64,000 bases of DNA from Saussurea involucrata (taxonomy: Eukaryota; Streptophyta; Magnoliopsida; Asterales; Asteraceae): contig CM066312.1 in NCBI GenBank assembly GCA_033807775.1, positions 31,965,696-32,029,695 of the forward strand, read 5' to 3'. The position numbers were made by a program, and so were the translations under genes. Positions 30,697-41,321 of this stretch are shown one piece after another; position 1 is the stretch's first letter, and every line of letters begins with the position of its first letter. Below the pieces are notes generated by a model, which saw only the letters and a list, made by a program, of their open reading frames with translations, was not told the origin of the DNA and searched no databases.

Positions 30697-33153
30697 GGTA
30701 GTATCTGTTGTACCTCTGTTGTAGCCATTTACTAGAAGGAAGGTAGAAAGGCGTTCGTACCATGCTCTTGGAGCCTGTTTCAGTCCGTATAGAGCCTTTT
30801 CAAGGTAGTATACATGCCTTGGAAACTTTGAGCTTTCAAAACCTGGTGGCTGATTTACGTAAACCTCTTCTTGGATTTCACCGTTTAGAAAAGCTGATTT
30901 TACGTCCATCTGATAGACTTTAAAACCTCTGTGGGCTGCGAAGGCTAAGAATATTCTTATTGCTTCGAGACGTGCGACAGGGGCAAAAGTCTCATCGTAG
31001 TCTATGCCTTCTTCTTGTCTATATCCTTTTGCTACTAATCTTGCTTTGTTTCTGACGACCACTCCATCTTCATCCTTCTTGTTTCTGTAGACCCATTTAG
31101 TCCCAATGGCCTGTTTCCCTCTTGGCAGAGGTACTAAAGTCCATACTCTGTTACGCTCAAATTGCAGAAGTTCTTCTTGCATGGCGTCTACCCAGTTTGG
31201 GTCATCTAGGGCTTCAGAAATCTTCTTTGGTTCTATAACACTAATAAAATTTGTAAAGAAACAAAAATTAGCAGTGGCAGACCTTGTTTTTACTGAGTCA
31301 GAAGGTTCTCCAATTATTTGGCTTGGAGGATGGCTTTTTGTCCACTGAGTTGTGCGTGGAAGATGATCATCAATGTCATCAAAACTTTCTTCAGAGGCTT
31401 CTTGTGTTTCTTCTTGTGCAGCCTCTGATGTTCTTCGTGCCTTGGTAGTTGATTCTACCGTTTGTGGAATGATTGGTACGAGTGGTGGTGGAGTTTGTTC
31501 CTCTGAGGATGTATAGTCTTGGTCCTCGATCTCCTCTGTAATTGGTTCTTCTGTGGTTTGTGCAGCTTCTGTGGTCGTTTTTCTTGATGTTTCATCTTCT
31601 GCACTTTCTTCTGCTTCGGCAATTGCATCTGTAGTATTTATAGAAGAAGATGAAGCATTATTTGGACCAGTTAGAGTCATACCTGTAGGATTTTGTCCGA
31701 CAGAGGATGGTTCTTCAGAAACTCTGATGGTTCCGACAGAAGGATCAATGTCATTGTGGAACATCTCCAAAAATAGAAGATTCAAATCTTCTTTTGTTCT
31801 TGAGATGTCAGAGAATTTCCCTTTAATTCCGAGTTCTGAACTTATTTGCTCAGAAGTCATTTTGAATGAATCATCAAAAGAAACATTGATGCTTTCTACA
31901 ATCTTGTGAGACTTTGTAAGGAATGTTCTGTAGGCTTTGGAAGTGGCAGAGTATCCAATGAATTTGCCTTCATCTGCTTTCACATCAAACTTTCCTCTTG
32001 AATCTCTGTCGTTTAAGACGAAGCATTTGCATCCGAATACATGGAAAAATTTGATGTTTGGCCGCCGTTTGTTAAGCAATTCGTAAGGCGTCTTGAGGTG
32101 TCTTTTCACAATGGTTGATCGATTTTGAGTATAACACGCAGTAGAAATTGCTTCTGCCCAAAAGTTCATTGATAATCCGCATGCTGACATCATAGTTCTT
32201 GCGGCTTCCACAAGTGTTCGATTCTTTCTTTCGACAACACCGTTCTGTTGTGGAGTGCGAGCTGCAGAGAAGTTCTGTGAAATTCCTTCTGTTGAAAGAT
32301 AAGTTTCAATGACATAGTTTTTGAATTCTGTGCCGTTGTCACTTCTTAACTTCTGTATTTTGCAGTCATAAAGAACTTGGATTCTTTTCATTAGATTTAT
32401 CAATATAATTGGAACATCTGATTTCTTTCTGATAAATTCAACCCATGTGAAACGTGAATACTCATCAACTAAGACAAGTATATATTTCTTGCCACCTAGG
32501 CTCTGTATTGCAATGGGACCGCAGAGGTCGACATGAAGCATGTACAGAGGCCTGGTGCAAGACACATCTGTTTTGCCTTTGTGGGAAGCTCTTTTGAGTT
32601 TTCCCATCTCACAGGCAGAACATAAATGATCCTTATTGAATTTAACATTTGGCAAACCTTTAACTAGATCAAGTTTGACCAGTTTTTCCAATGTGTGAAA
32701 ATTCAAGTGACAGAACCTGTTGTGCCATAACCAGGCTTCTTCACTTTTGCAGGCAACAAGGCAAACTTTGTCCTTGTTCTTTGAGTTGAAGTTCATTAGA
32801 TATAGATCACCTATTCTTTCAGCTCGCAGAAGTTCCATACTTGTTTCTTCACTTTGTAGAGAGCAGAAAGTTCTTTTGAACAACACATTGAATCCTGTAT
32901 CACAAAGTTGACTTACACTGAGTAGGTTGTGCTTAAGGCCATCCACATATGCAAATTTGTATACAGAAACGTCTTCTTTTCTTATGACTCCATAGCCTTT
33001 TATGTGTCCTTTCTTGTTGTCTCCAAAAGTCACAGATCCACCATCTTGTGTTTCTTTGTACGTGGATAGTGCACTTCTGTCACCAGTCATGTGCCTTGAG
33101 CATCCGGAGTCTAGATACCAGATTGGCACATACTTCTTCTGCAGGACACTCAC
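30697..33153 (-). pseudogene. Element C protease, integrase and N-terminal RT
   Basis: An 822-codon open frame. It has WYLDSGCSRHMTGD (protease), WHNRFCHLNFHTLEKL and SACEMGKLKRAS (pre-integrase), and an integrase core with VLVDEYSRFTWV, RSDNGTEF and PQQNGVVERKNRT, so the DDE triad is complete. A Thr/Glu/Ser linker and RT follow, up to LLVNGYNRGTTDT, where the native frame stops at the inversion junction (30697). The open frame's first codon is GTG, in the -1 frame and overlapping the gag stop. Truncation of RT before YVDD makes this copy incompetent. Confidence 0.9.
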
Positions 33154-36100
33154 AGAGATTTAGGTACCCATATCCATATGGGTCCAATATTGTTAGAGTT
33201 TTTCAAGTTTGCCTTGGCATTCTTGAAATACATTTTGTTCTCTGCAGAAGAGTCAGATTGTTTCTTTGTGGGATTTGACTTTTGAATTGTCGTAGAGAGT
33301 AAACAGACTTGACTTGAAAAATGATTATTAAGTTTAGACATAAGATCAAAGCAATGACAGTATTGAATATGAGATGTAATTTGCTTGAACTTTTCATTGA
33401 ACTTTTTAAACTCAGCCACAGAGGCATTACATTCTTTCTTTACATTAGATTTCCTATTACTAGAAGATTTATGAATACTCGAATGTTGTTTGCAAAAGCT
33501 CTGTTTAGGACCTGCCTTCTGTGGGTTGCTTCTGTGGTGAACTTCTTTCATCACTGTCACAGAAGAAAAATATTTATTAACCTTGGGTTTTGAAAATCTA
33601 GAACTTATAGGATCAATAGAGGTCTTCTGTAACATTTTAAGCTCAGCAGAGGTTTTGATTTGTAGATTCAAATTTAGAAAATCTTGGCAGATTGGAATCT
33701 CTGTGAGTTTCTCTTTTGGAGAAATAGTTCTGTGAGGAACTTCAGAGGAGAATTTGACATCCTCTGTGTCACAGTGAATTATCCCTGATTTGAAATCAGT
33801 CTCTGAGTCGTCAGAGGATGAATCGTCCTCGTATACAGAGGTTGAGTCAATTCTTTCAATAGAGGTTGAATTTTCCGAACATGCATCATACAAGCTTTCT
33901 TCCTCTGTAGAATAGTTTTCATAGATTGCAGAGGTTTCTAATAAGATTTCTTCAGTGAGAGTTTTATCTATAGAAGATGTACAGAATTTTTCTAAAACGC
34001 TTGATTTCCATATTTCCAAAATTTCTTTTTCAATTAAATTTTTAAAGTTTTCTTCTGAAAAAATGGGTTTAAACTCAGGAGCTTCTGCTGATAACTTCTT
34101 TTCAACGTTTATCAAACAGACAAAAGCAACCTGTGTTTGGGTCTCTGGTTTACCAAACTTGAAGATACCAATCTGATCTTGTGTTTTCAGATATTTCTTT
34201 GGTTTGATACCTCTATTGACAGAGGTTGAAGATGATGAGTCTGTGTTTTCAAACCACACGTTAATCATCTTCTTATGTTTCTTCAAGTAAGGATCCACAG
34301 AGATTTTCGCCCGTTTGCTTACAGAGATTAGATTTGGAAAATCTGGTTTGTTTGTTTTTCCAATCACAAATAACGAGGACAGGGGTTTGTTTCTTTTGCC
34401 TTCAACACCTAGGGTGATATCATCATACCCTATACCTCGTCTCCCTATTTGTGAGTTTATTTTTTCATAAACTTTCTGTGCATCTTTATAGTTTTTAAGC
34501 AAAACTTCTCTTCTGAGTAAATCTTGCCATAATACCTCTCTTTCTCTTTGAAAGTATTCTTTAAGAGCTCTTATGTCAGTAGTTTCGCTCCTTGAAACTG
34601 AAAGTTCTTTTGTTTTATCTTTTAAAGTATTGGTTAATTCAGAAATTTGTTTTTTTAAAGGATCTAGAGTTTTGTTCCATTTCTTTTCTATTCTCTCTTT
34701 TTCCTCAAAAATCTTTGCTTTTTCTTGAGTGAGAAGCCGTACTTCTCTCTCATTGAAAGTGAGTCTTTTCTGAATACTTTGATTTATCTCTTTCAGTTCA
34801 ATTAATTCAATGTTAATTCTAAGTGTATTATCATCTACAGAGGTAATACAAGAGTTGGAATTTGAAGTAGATACCTCAGAGTCAGTGCAGGAGTCGACTT
34901 CTGCCATGCCACAGAAGAGGGCATTGGCGGTATGTTCATCGTCAGAAGTAGAGTCTGATTGGAAGTCTTTTGTGTTCTCCTCAGAATGTCCTTTTGCCAT
35001 TAAGGATTTTTGAGCATAATATTCGGCTTTCTTTTTGTAGAAAGCAGAGTCCCTCTGTGGGCGATTTGATCTGCTTCTGCATTCATTCGCAAAATGGCCT
35101 GGTTTTCCGCAGTTAAAACACCCTTGAGGAGTGTTTCCTGTTCGATCATTGGACTTCTGTAGGTCTCCGCCTTTCTCTGATCTACATTCATTTGCATAGT
35201 GACCAGGTTTGCCGCACTTGTAGCATTCTTGCTGCGTGTGGCTTACCGAGTCATCTGACCTCTGTCGGTCATTCCCTCTGTAATTTCTATCGCTTGACCT
35301 CTGTCGGCCACTTGATTCTTCTCCTCTTCTGTCATCTCTTCTGTTGTCTCTTCTGTCATCCTGGTTGTCTCTATCATATCTTTCATTTCCGGAACCTCTT
35401 CTGTTTCCTCTGAACTCTTTTGTCAATAGAGCTAAAGATTTAGCTAGTGACGCAAGAGTTATTTCCTTTTCTGCTTGTTCTTCTTCTTCACTGTCAATTA
35501 TCACCATCTTCTTCTTCTCCTTCTTCTTCTCCTCTGTGGCTTTATCATTTCTTGGTCTCTGTGCATCCTCTTTAGTTTTACTAACCAATGCATATGGTGC
35601 AATGGTTAGTGTTTTAGCCTGTGCTATCTGAGGTTCTTGTGCGGCTAATGTTCCGTAAAGATCAGAGAGAGTCCAGGTGTCTAGATCCTGATTTGTCTGT
35701 AGGGACATAGACAGCTGGAGCCATTCTTCATTTAGACCTTTTAAAAACATGACATTGTTTTCTTCAGAAGTTCTGTCAATGCCTGATTTTCTGCACTTGT
35801 TGATTAGAGAGTTGAATCTGTCGTATGTTGTTTGCAGAGATTCTGTTGCAGAGGCTCTGAATGCATGATATTCATTGATGTACTGTGCTCTTCGGTTTTT
35901 TTGTGTTTTAGCACCTCCTTCCAACTGTCTTTCCAGTTCTTTCCACAGATCATGCGCTGTTTCACATGAATCCAAGGATTGAAAGAGTTCGTTGGGTATT
36001 GCCATAATTAATGTCCTCTTGGTTTTCTGAGCAACTTCATCTTCTGCTTTATCTTCGGTTGACCACTCCCCTTTTGGCTTTGGTTTTTGATGTTCGGGGA

Positions 36101-36305
36101 TTTCGGCAGATTCAGCAGTAGCAGGTACACGAGGTACTACTGTCATGGGAATAGGAGGAGGATTGTACAGATATTGTACTTGATTTCTTTCAGTGCCCTC
36201 GAAAAAATGGACCATTCTTATTTTCCACTGAGGATACTCATCTCGAAGGAGAGTAGGAGGTTTAGTGAGAGAACCAGTAGTAAAGAAATTATTTGTATTT
36301 GTCAT
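33150..36305 (-). CDS. Element C gag (1051 codons)
   Basis: The ATG at 36305 gives MTNTNNFFTTGSLTKPP. The copia gag core covers roughly residues 90-230 (AIPNELFQSLDSCETAHDLW, YDRFNSLINKCRKSGID). Then come an Arg/Asp-rich stretch and two CCHC knuckles, CYKCGKPGHYANEC and CFNCGKPGHFANEC, followed by a long heptad-like coiled-coil segment (ELIELKEINQSIQKRLTFNE onward). It ends IWIWVPKSL with TGA. It is unusually long for gag but uninterrupted, consistent with a young element. It forms the particle and binds RNA. Confidence 0.9.
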   Translation of the reverse strand: MTNTNNFFTTGSLTKPPTLLRDEYPQWKIRMVHFFEGTERNQVQYLYNPPPIPMTVVPRVPATAESAEIPEHQKPKPKGEWSTEDKAEDEVAQKTKRTLIMAIPNELFQSLDSCETAHDLWKELERQLEGGAKTQKNRRAQYINEYHAFRASATESLQTTYDRFNSLINKCRKSGIDRTSEENNVMFLKGLNEEWLQLSMSLQTNQDLDTWTLSDLYGTLAAQEPQIAQAKTLTIAPYALVSKTKEDAQRPRNDKATEEKKKEKKKMVIIDSEEEEQAEKEITLASLAKSLALLTKEFRGNRRGSGNERYDRDNQDDRRDNRRDDRRGEESSGRQRSSDRNYRGNDRQRSDDSVSHTQQECYKCGKPGHYANECRSEKGGDLQKSNDRTGNTPQGCFNCGKPGHFANECRSRSNRPQRDSAFYKKKAEYYAQKSLMAKGHSEENTKDFQSDSTSDDEHTANALFCGMAEVDSCTDSEVSTSNSNSCITSVDDNTLRINIELIELKEINQSIQKRLTFNEREVRLLTQEKAKIFEEKERIEKKWNKTLDPLKKQISELTNTLKDKTKELSVSRSETTDIRALKEYFQREREVLWQDLLRREVLLKNYKDAQKVYEKINSQIGRRGIGYDDITLGVEGKRNKPLSSLFVIGKTNKPDFPNLISVSKRAKISVDPYLKKHKKMINVWFENTDSSSSTSVNRGIKPKKYLKTQDQIGIFKFGKPETQTQVAFVCLINVEKKLSAEAPEFKPIFSEENFKNLIEKEILEIWKSSVLEKFCTSSIDKTLTEEILLETSAIYENYSTEEESLYDACSENSTSIERIDSTSVYEDDSSSDDSETDFKSGIIHCDTEDVKFSSEVPHRTISPKEKLTEIPICQDFLNLNLQIKTSAELKMLQKTSIDPISSRFSKPKVNKYFSSVTVMKEVHHRSNPQKAGPKQSFCKQHSSIHKSSSNRKSNVKKECNASVAEFKKFNEKFKQITSHIQYCHCFDLMSKLNNHFSSQVCLLSTTIQKSNPTKKQSDSSAENKMYFKNAKANLKNSNNIGPIWIWVPKSL

Positions 36306-36462
36306 TTTTGAAGATTTTAGAAAGAAAGTATGACTAAAGAGTTACTTCGATGAACTTGAAGATTTTCTGGGTTTAAGCAGTTTCCAGACACAATTTTAAA
36401 TCTCAATAATATCTATCACGAATCTTGATAAGTGGATCACTTGATATTGAAAATCAAGGAAG

Positions 36463-36474
36463 GCTCTGATACCA
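36463..36474 (-). other. Primer binding site of element C
   Basis: TGGTATCAGAGC on the minus strand, initiator tRNA-Met type, 2 bases from the 5' LTR. Confidence 0.95.
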
Positions 36475-36476
36475 AT

Positions 36477-37335
36477 TGTTGGAACCCAGATACTCTTAAT
36501 CAAGATTAACAGTCTATTAGTTGAGTTTAGAGTTTGATGCGGAAGCGTATTAAACTAACAGATATGTTTGATAGATATTAGAACGCACACATATAAAGAA
36601 AACAGTAAAGAATGAAAAGGATTTCTTGAACAGTTACTGTTATTCAATATATAATAACAACACGAAGAACAGATTAAGAACTATTGGTGTGTGTGAGAAT
36701 ATAACACTCAGATATTTGACAATAAAGCTTGAGAGTATTAGTGATTCCTTGTGTAATCGTCCTTTTTGTGGTTGGGAAGAACTCAACATGAGTCTTCCTT
36801 TTATACTACTCTTAGAAGACTATGAAGTAGGTCACTGTTCCTTTTACGGCATGAATAGTGAACTGGATGGTGTGAGCAGTTGTTTGAGCCATGCGCATTT
36901 AATGGAGCAGATGTACTATTGGTAAATGCATTAAATGGCGCAGACGTCTATTTTGTACCATGCCCTATTGAGTCCACTCAGAGCTTGACACGTGTTTTGA
37001 CAGTACTTTTCCATGCAAGTTGATGAACAGGTCTTGGAACAGTAGCAAGATATTATAAATATCTTCAAGTCTCAGTGAGGACCACAGAGGCTCTGTAATG
37101 AGTTACAGAGGTTCTGCGGTCTGGTCCTCTGTGGAGCAGTCTTCGCCGGATTCTGAGTCTTTGGTCTTCTTTGTGCGTATGACAGAGCTTCTGTAGGAAG
37201 CCTCTGCTGCTTCTGTAGCTTCTTGACCTTGATTTCTCGGTAATGTCGGCAGAGCCTCTGTAAGAGGCTTTCTTCACTTAGCCTATTTTTCACTACTTCT
37301 AAATACTTCTATGATTAGGAAGATTGAAGATAACA
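36477..37335 (-). repeat. 5' LTR of element C (859 bp)
   Basis: On the minus strand it begins TGTTATCTTC and ends GGGTTCCAACA. It pairs with 20912-21770. It is followed on the right by the TSD TTACC (37336-37340). Confidence 0.96.
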
Positions 37336-37340
37336 TTACC
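37336..37340. repeat. Right target duplication of element C (TTACC)
   Basis: It matches 20907-20911 exactly. Confidence 0.95.
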
Positions 37341-38290
37341 TGAACTGCGTTGAGTCTGAATACCTGCATTTGGATCACCTAGGATTTGTTCAATGGGATG
37401 ATTCATTGTCCATCTCTGAGCTGGAACACAAAATTCTTGCTCTGATTGGATTTCTGGAAGTGCTGAAGAAGAAGCTTCAGCGATGGTATTATCAAGCATA
37501 TCAGGCATCAATTGTTGAGGTTCATATATTATTTCATTGACTAACTGCTGATATCCATGAAGAGGATTCAACTTCACTTGTTTGCATGCTCGGAAAGATG
37601 ATAGGATCATCATCAGCGATTGGGGTGTTAGCCTGAGGATCACAATTGAAATAAGCTTTAGGTTCCCCATAATGAGAAAACACCCACTGATTCAATTCTT
37701 CGTTTTCAGCAGTAGGTTTAGAGTTTGTTGATCGAGATTCATCAAAGGTGACATGAATAGTTTCTTCAACAGTTTGTCTTCGCTTGTTGAAGACTTTGGA
37801 CACTGAGGAGTATCCAAGGAATATTCCGTCGTCATCTTTGGGATCGAACTTTCCTAGGTTATCTCTGTTGTTTAAGATGTAGCACTGACAACCAAAGATA
37901 TGAGGAAAGTTGAGAGATGGCTCTCTCCCATGAAAAAGTTCTTAGGCAGTTCGCTTGAATCTTTTGACAATCAGTGGCCTATTTTGAGTGAAACAGGCAG
38001 TGTTGACAACGTCTGCCCATAATTGAGTTGGAAGATGAGAATTGTTGAGCATAGATCGAGCAGCTTCGCTGATCATTCTGTTTCTTCTTTCAGCGACTCC
38101 ATTTTGCTGAGGTGTTCTCACCGTTGAGAAGTTGTGAGATATCCCCTTACTCTCAAAGAAGTTATCAAGAGAATTGTTTTTGAATTCAGTTCCATGATCA
38201 CTCCTTATTGAGCGAACCGTCATACTGTTCAGAACTTCCATTTTTCTTACAAATGAAATAATTTCTTCTGGAGTGTCACTCTTAGATTTG
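37341..38290 (-). pseudogene. Element B integrase, first catalytic block deleted
   Basis: The fragment has RSDHGTEFKNNSLDNFF and PQQNGVAERRNRM (second Asp and Glu of the DDE triad) and the C-terminal linker down to the C insertion. Compared with element A, about 150 bp are missing near 38284, removing the IVDEFSRYTWV block with the first aspartate. Several stops and frame changes are present. Confidence 0.82.
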
Positions 38291-38846
38291 AACTAGCTTT
38301 GGTTTGCTTTCCCTTTTCACACGCTGAGCAAAGAGATTCTTTAGCGTATGGGTGTTGAGGTAAGCCAATGACTAGTTCTTTTGAAGATAGAGTATTTAAC
38401 GTTTTGAAGTTGAGATGAAAGAACCTCTTATGCCATAGCCAGTTGACATCTGATGAGGCTTTAGATAGAAAACATATGTTCTCAGTGGTTGAGGAATCCA
38501 TGTTAATGACATAAACGTTTTCCAAGCGATAACCACTAAGAGCGAGTTTTCCCTTCTTATTAGTGACAGAACATGCTTTCTTAGTAAAGCATACTTTTTA
38601 GTCTTTATCACATAGCTGACTGATGCTAAGAAGATTGTGCTTCAACCCTTCTACGTAAGCGACTCTTCGAAAGGTAGTTGTACAATTAGTGAGTACACCA
38701 AACCCTCTAGTATAACCTTTCCCGTTTCCACCAAAGGCCACTGTGGGACCTTTATCTTCCTTGTATTCAGAGAGCAAGTTCTTTTGTCCAGTCATATGTC
38801 TAGAGCATCCACTATCAAAATACCAGATACCCTTCGAAACCTGCAA
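38284..38846 (-). pseudogene. Element B protease and pre-integrase
   Basis: It has IWYFDSGCSRHMTGQK (DSG site) and LWHKRFFHLNFKTL with SACEKGKQTKA. The frame is broken near 38598, where the LCDKD codon run meets a TAA. It is preceded by stops and a TTGCAG acceptor-like site at the gag boundary (about 38850-38870). Confidence 0.8.
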
Positions 38847-38889
38847 TCATAAGGAAGATTAAGTTTGAATTGGTACCCACTTTACAATG

Positions 38890-41264
38890 GGTCCACAAGT
38901 ATCGGTGGAAATGGAAGGTTCATCGATCTTCACAACATCTGATGTTTTAGCGTCAGTGGTAACCTTCACTTTGGTTAATTTCTTAACCTTAGTGGTATGT
39001 TTCACCTTGACAAATTTTCATCTTTGGTGACCTTCTTTGCCTTGGAGGCATTCATCTTCACCTTAGCTGATTTCTCAGCTTTGGTGGTTGTGGGGCACTT
39101 ACTAGCAATATGATCAGTAAGTCCATAGTGATAACATTTTCTATAGCTGAAAGTAGCTTTAGGACCATAGGCATAATTATTAGAAAGCTTTAAATGAGCA
39201 GGGCATGTTCTAAGAATGCTTTAGCATCAGATATCGGAGGAACTTTTGGTCATCAGATTTCTTAGGTTTTATATCAACCTTTATTCTAGGGGTGGATTTC
39301 TGAACATTTTCAGAGACCTTAGCTTTTGAGGTAGAAGGTTGACTGGCTTTGGTCTTCTTTATCTTAGGCATGTTGGCACCCTTCTGAGGAGCTTGGGAAA
39401 CAAATTTCTCTTTCTCCAAGAGTTTCGGACTCTTAGGAGATTCCTCGGGGATAGGAGCAGTAGAAGAGGAGCACTTAGATGAAGAGGTGTCAGGGATGGA
39501 AGAAACAAACATTCCAAACTTAAGCATGTAACGATCTCTACTTGGTTCTTCTTTATCAGAACAGAAACCAAGACCACTTCTGTCATGAACAGGGATCTGA
39601 GCACCGATTATCTCAGTGATCTTTGCTGAGGATTTGCATCATCCTTCAACAGTGGCTTTCCCAGCCTTCAGCTTAGCGATAGCTTGTTCGCGTTCGATGC
39701 TGATTAGTTCATTACATAAACCTGATAAACTTTCTTTTATGTTTGATAGTTCTTTTATGTTAGATAGTTCTTTTATGTTAGATAGTTCTTGGATCTTTAA
39801 ATGACATCTTTTAAGTTGTTCAGTTAAATCAAGATTTTGTTGTTTAGCTTGTGTTTTGCTATTCAGGGCATTATATAAATCAATTATCCGTGAATCGATA
39901 GCATGACGTCTATCAGCTTTAGTGAGAACTGATTAGAAGAGATAGATACCTGAGAAGTATAAGATGTAGAAGAAATATCAGCGTTTTCTTCCTTTACTTC
40001 TTGGATTGGACCATCAGACATAGGTTGGCCACATCTTCTTCATCAGAGTCTAATTCTTCATCAGAATCAGCCCAATCGTGTTCTTCAGCGATTAGACCTT
40101 TACCTTTTTGCTTAAAGTTTTTCAAATTCAAATATTTCTCTTTCAGCTTTAGGTATTTGTCATCTCTGGGTTTAGAGGATGAAGAAGGTTTGAAAACTTT
40201 CTTTGACCTGCATTCACAGGAAAAATGTCCTTTCTTCTCACAGCTATAACAGGTAGCAGTTTCCTTATCAACAAGAGTTGATTTTGGCTTGTCAGTGATA
40301 GCAAGAGGTTTATTTCTTCTGAAATTAATCTTTCTTGCAAATCTCCTGAAGGAGTTTGTCAAGAGTGCCAGTGACTCATCAAGTTCTGACATATCAGTTC
40401 CTGATAAGTCATCAGATTCTGATTCCATCTCAGTGATAGTAACAGAAGATCGCTGAGTGGGTATCATCTCTGAAGAGACTAAAGCAACAGGTGTGCTTTT
40501 GAGAACTTTTACAAGATTCTTCTTAAGTTGACATGATTGCTCATGATTGAGCAAAATGCCATAAAGAGTGCTCATGATTGAGCAAAATGCCATAAAGAGT
40601 GCTCAAGGAAATATCCTTGAAATCCTTTGAAAGTTTAAGACACATGGTATAACTGTCCCAACTTTCAGGAAGACATTCTAAGAATTTTGTCAGGGTCTCC
40701 GAATTTGAATAGGTCCTACCAACAGTTCTTAAGTCAATTAGTAATCAATTAAAGCGTTGGTGTACCTCAGACAAAGATTCATTCTTACCACAAATGAAAC
40801 TTTCATATTGTCTTACCAGATTTATATTCCTGGATTCTTGTACTTCAGATGTACCTTCATATTGAACACAGATTGTGTCCCAGATGGCTTAGAAAGTTAT
40901 AAGGTTCATTACTGAGTGATAAACCTCATCAGGTAGAGCCATAGAAATGATTGATCTAGCCTTTGTATCAATGGCCACCCTTTTCTTGTCTTCATCATAC
41001 CACTGTGTGAGATCTTTCACAACTTGTCTTTCAGGTATGGCAGCAGAGGTAGCAGTGGCAGCAAATAACAACAACTATGATAAATGGAATATAAGGTCCA
41101 TTTTCAACATAGTGAGGCATAATAGGATCTACACCTTCAAGAAAAAGCATCATTCGATTTTTCCAAAGACTGAAGTTATCTTTGCTGAATCGGGGTGGTT
41201 TTGCAAGAGAACCATTATCAATATAGTTTGTGTTTGTGTTGTATGCCATTTTAAGAAATAGCAA
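38890..41264 (-). pseudogene. Element B gag (fragmented)
   Basis: Fragments are at 41031-41264 (N-terminus MAYNTNTNYIDNGSLAKPP), 40889-41074, 39994-40593 (CCHC knuckle CYSCEKKGHFSCEC), 39210-39527 and beyond. There is a 31-bp tandem duplication at about 40550-40605 and three 19-bp units (SNIKEL codons) at about 39745-39790. Homologous to element A gag. Confidence 0.78.
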
Positions 41265-41307
41265 GGAAGAGATTAAGAAAGATCTTGTTTATAAGATTAA
41301 ACAATCC

Positions 41308-41319
41308 GCTCTGATATCA
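41308..41319 (-). other. Primer binding site of element B (one mutation)
   Basis: The minus strand reads TGATATCAGAGC, against TGGTATCAGAGC in A and C. Confidence 0.88.
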
Positions 41320-41321
41320 CT

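Larger units (their letters stand above)
20912..37335 (-). mobile_element. Complete copia element C (16.4 kb, SIRE/Maximus-like)
   Basis: Both LTRs (859 bp), PBS, PPT and TSD are present. The minus-strand order is LTR, gag, PR/IN/RT, a rearranged RT/RNase H with an inverted duplication, a spacer, a two-part extra ORF and LTR. By eye the LTRs differ at about 5 sites (0.6 percent), so the insertion is young. C is larger than typical copia because of a 1.7-kilocodon extra ORF and more than 1 kb of inverted duplication. The reverse transcriptase is interrupted in the sense strand, so the copy is not autonomous now. Confidence 0.95.
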
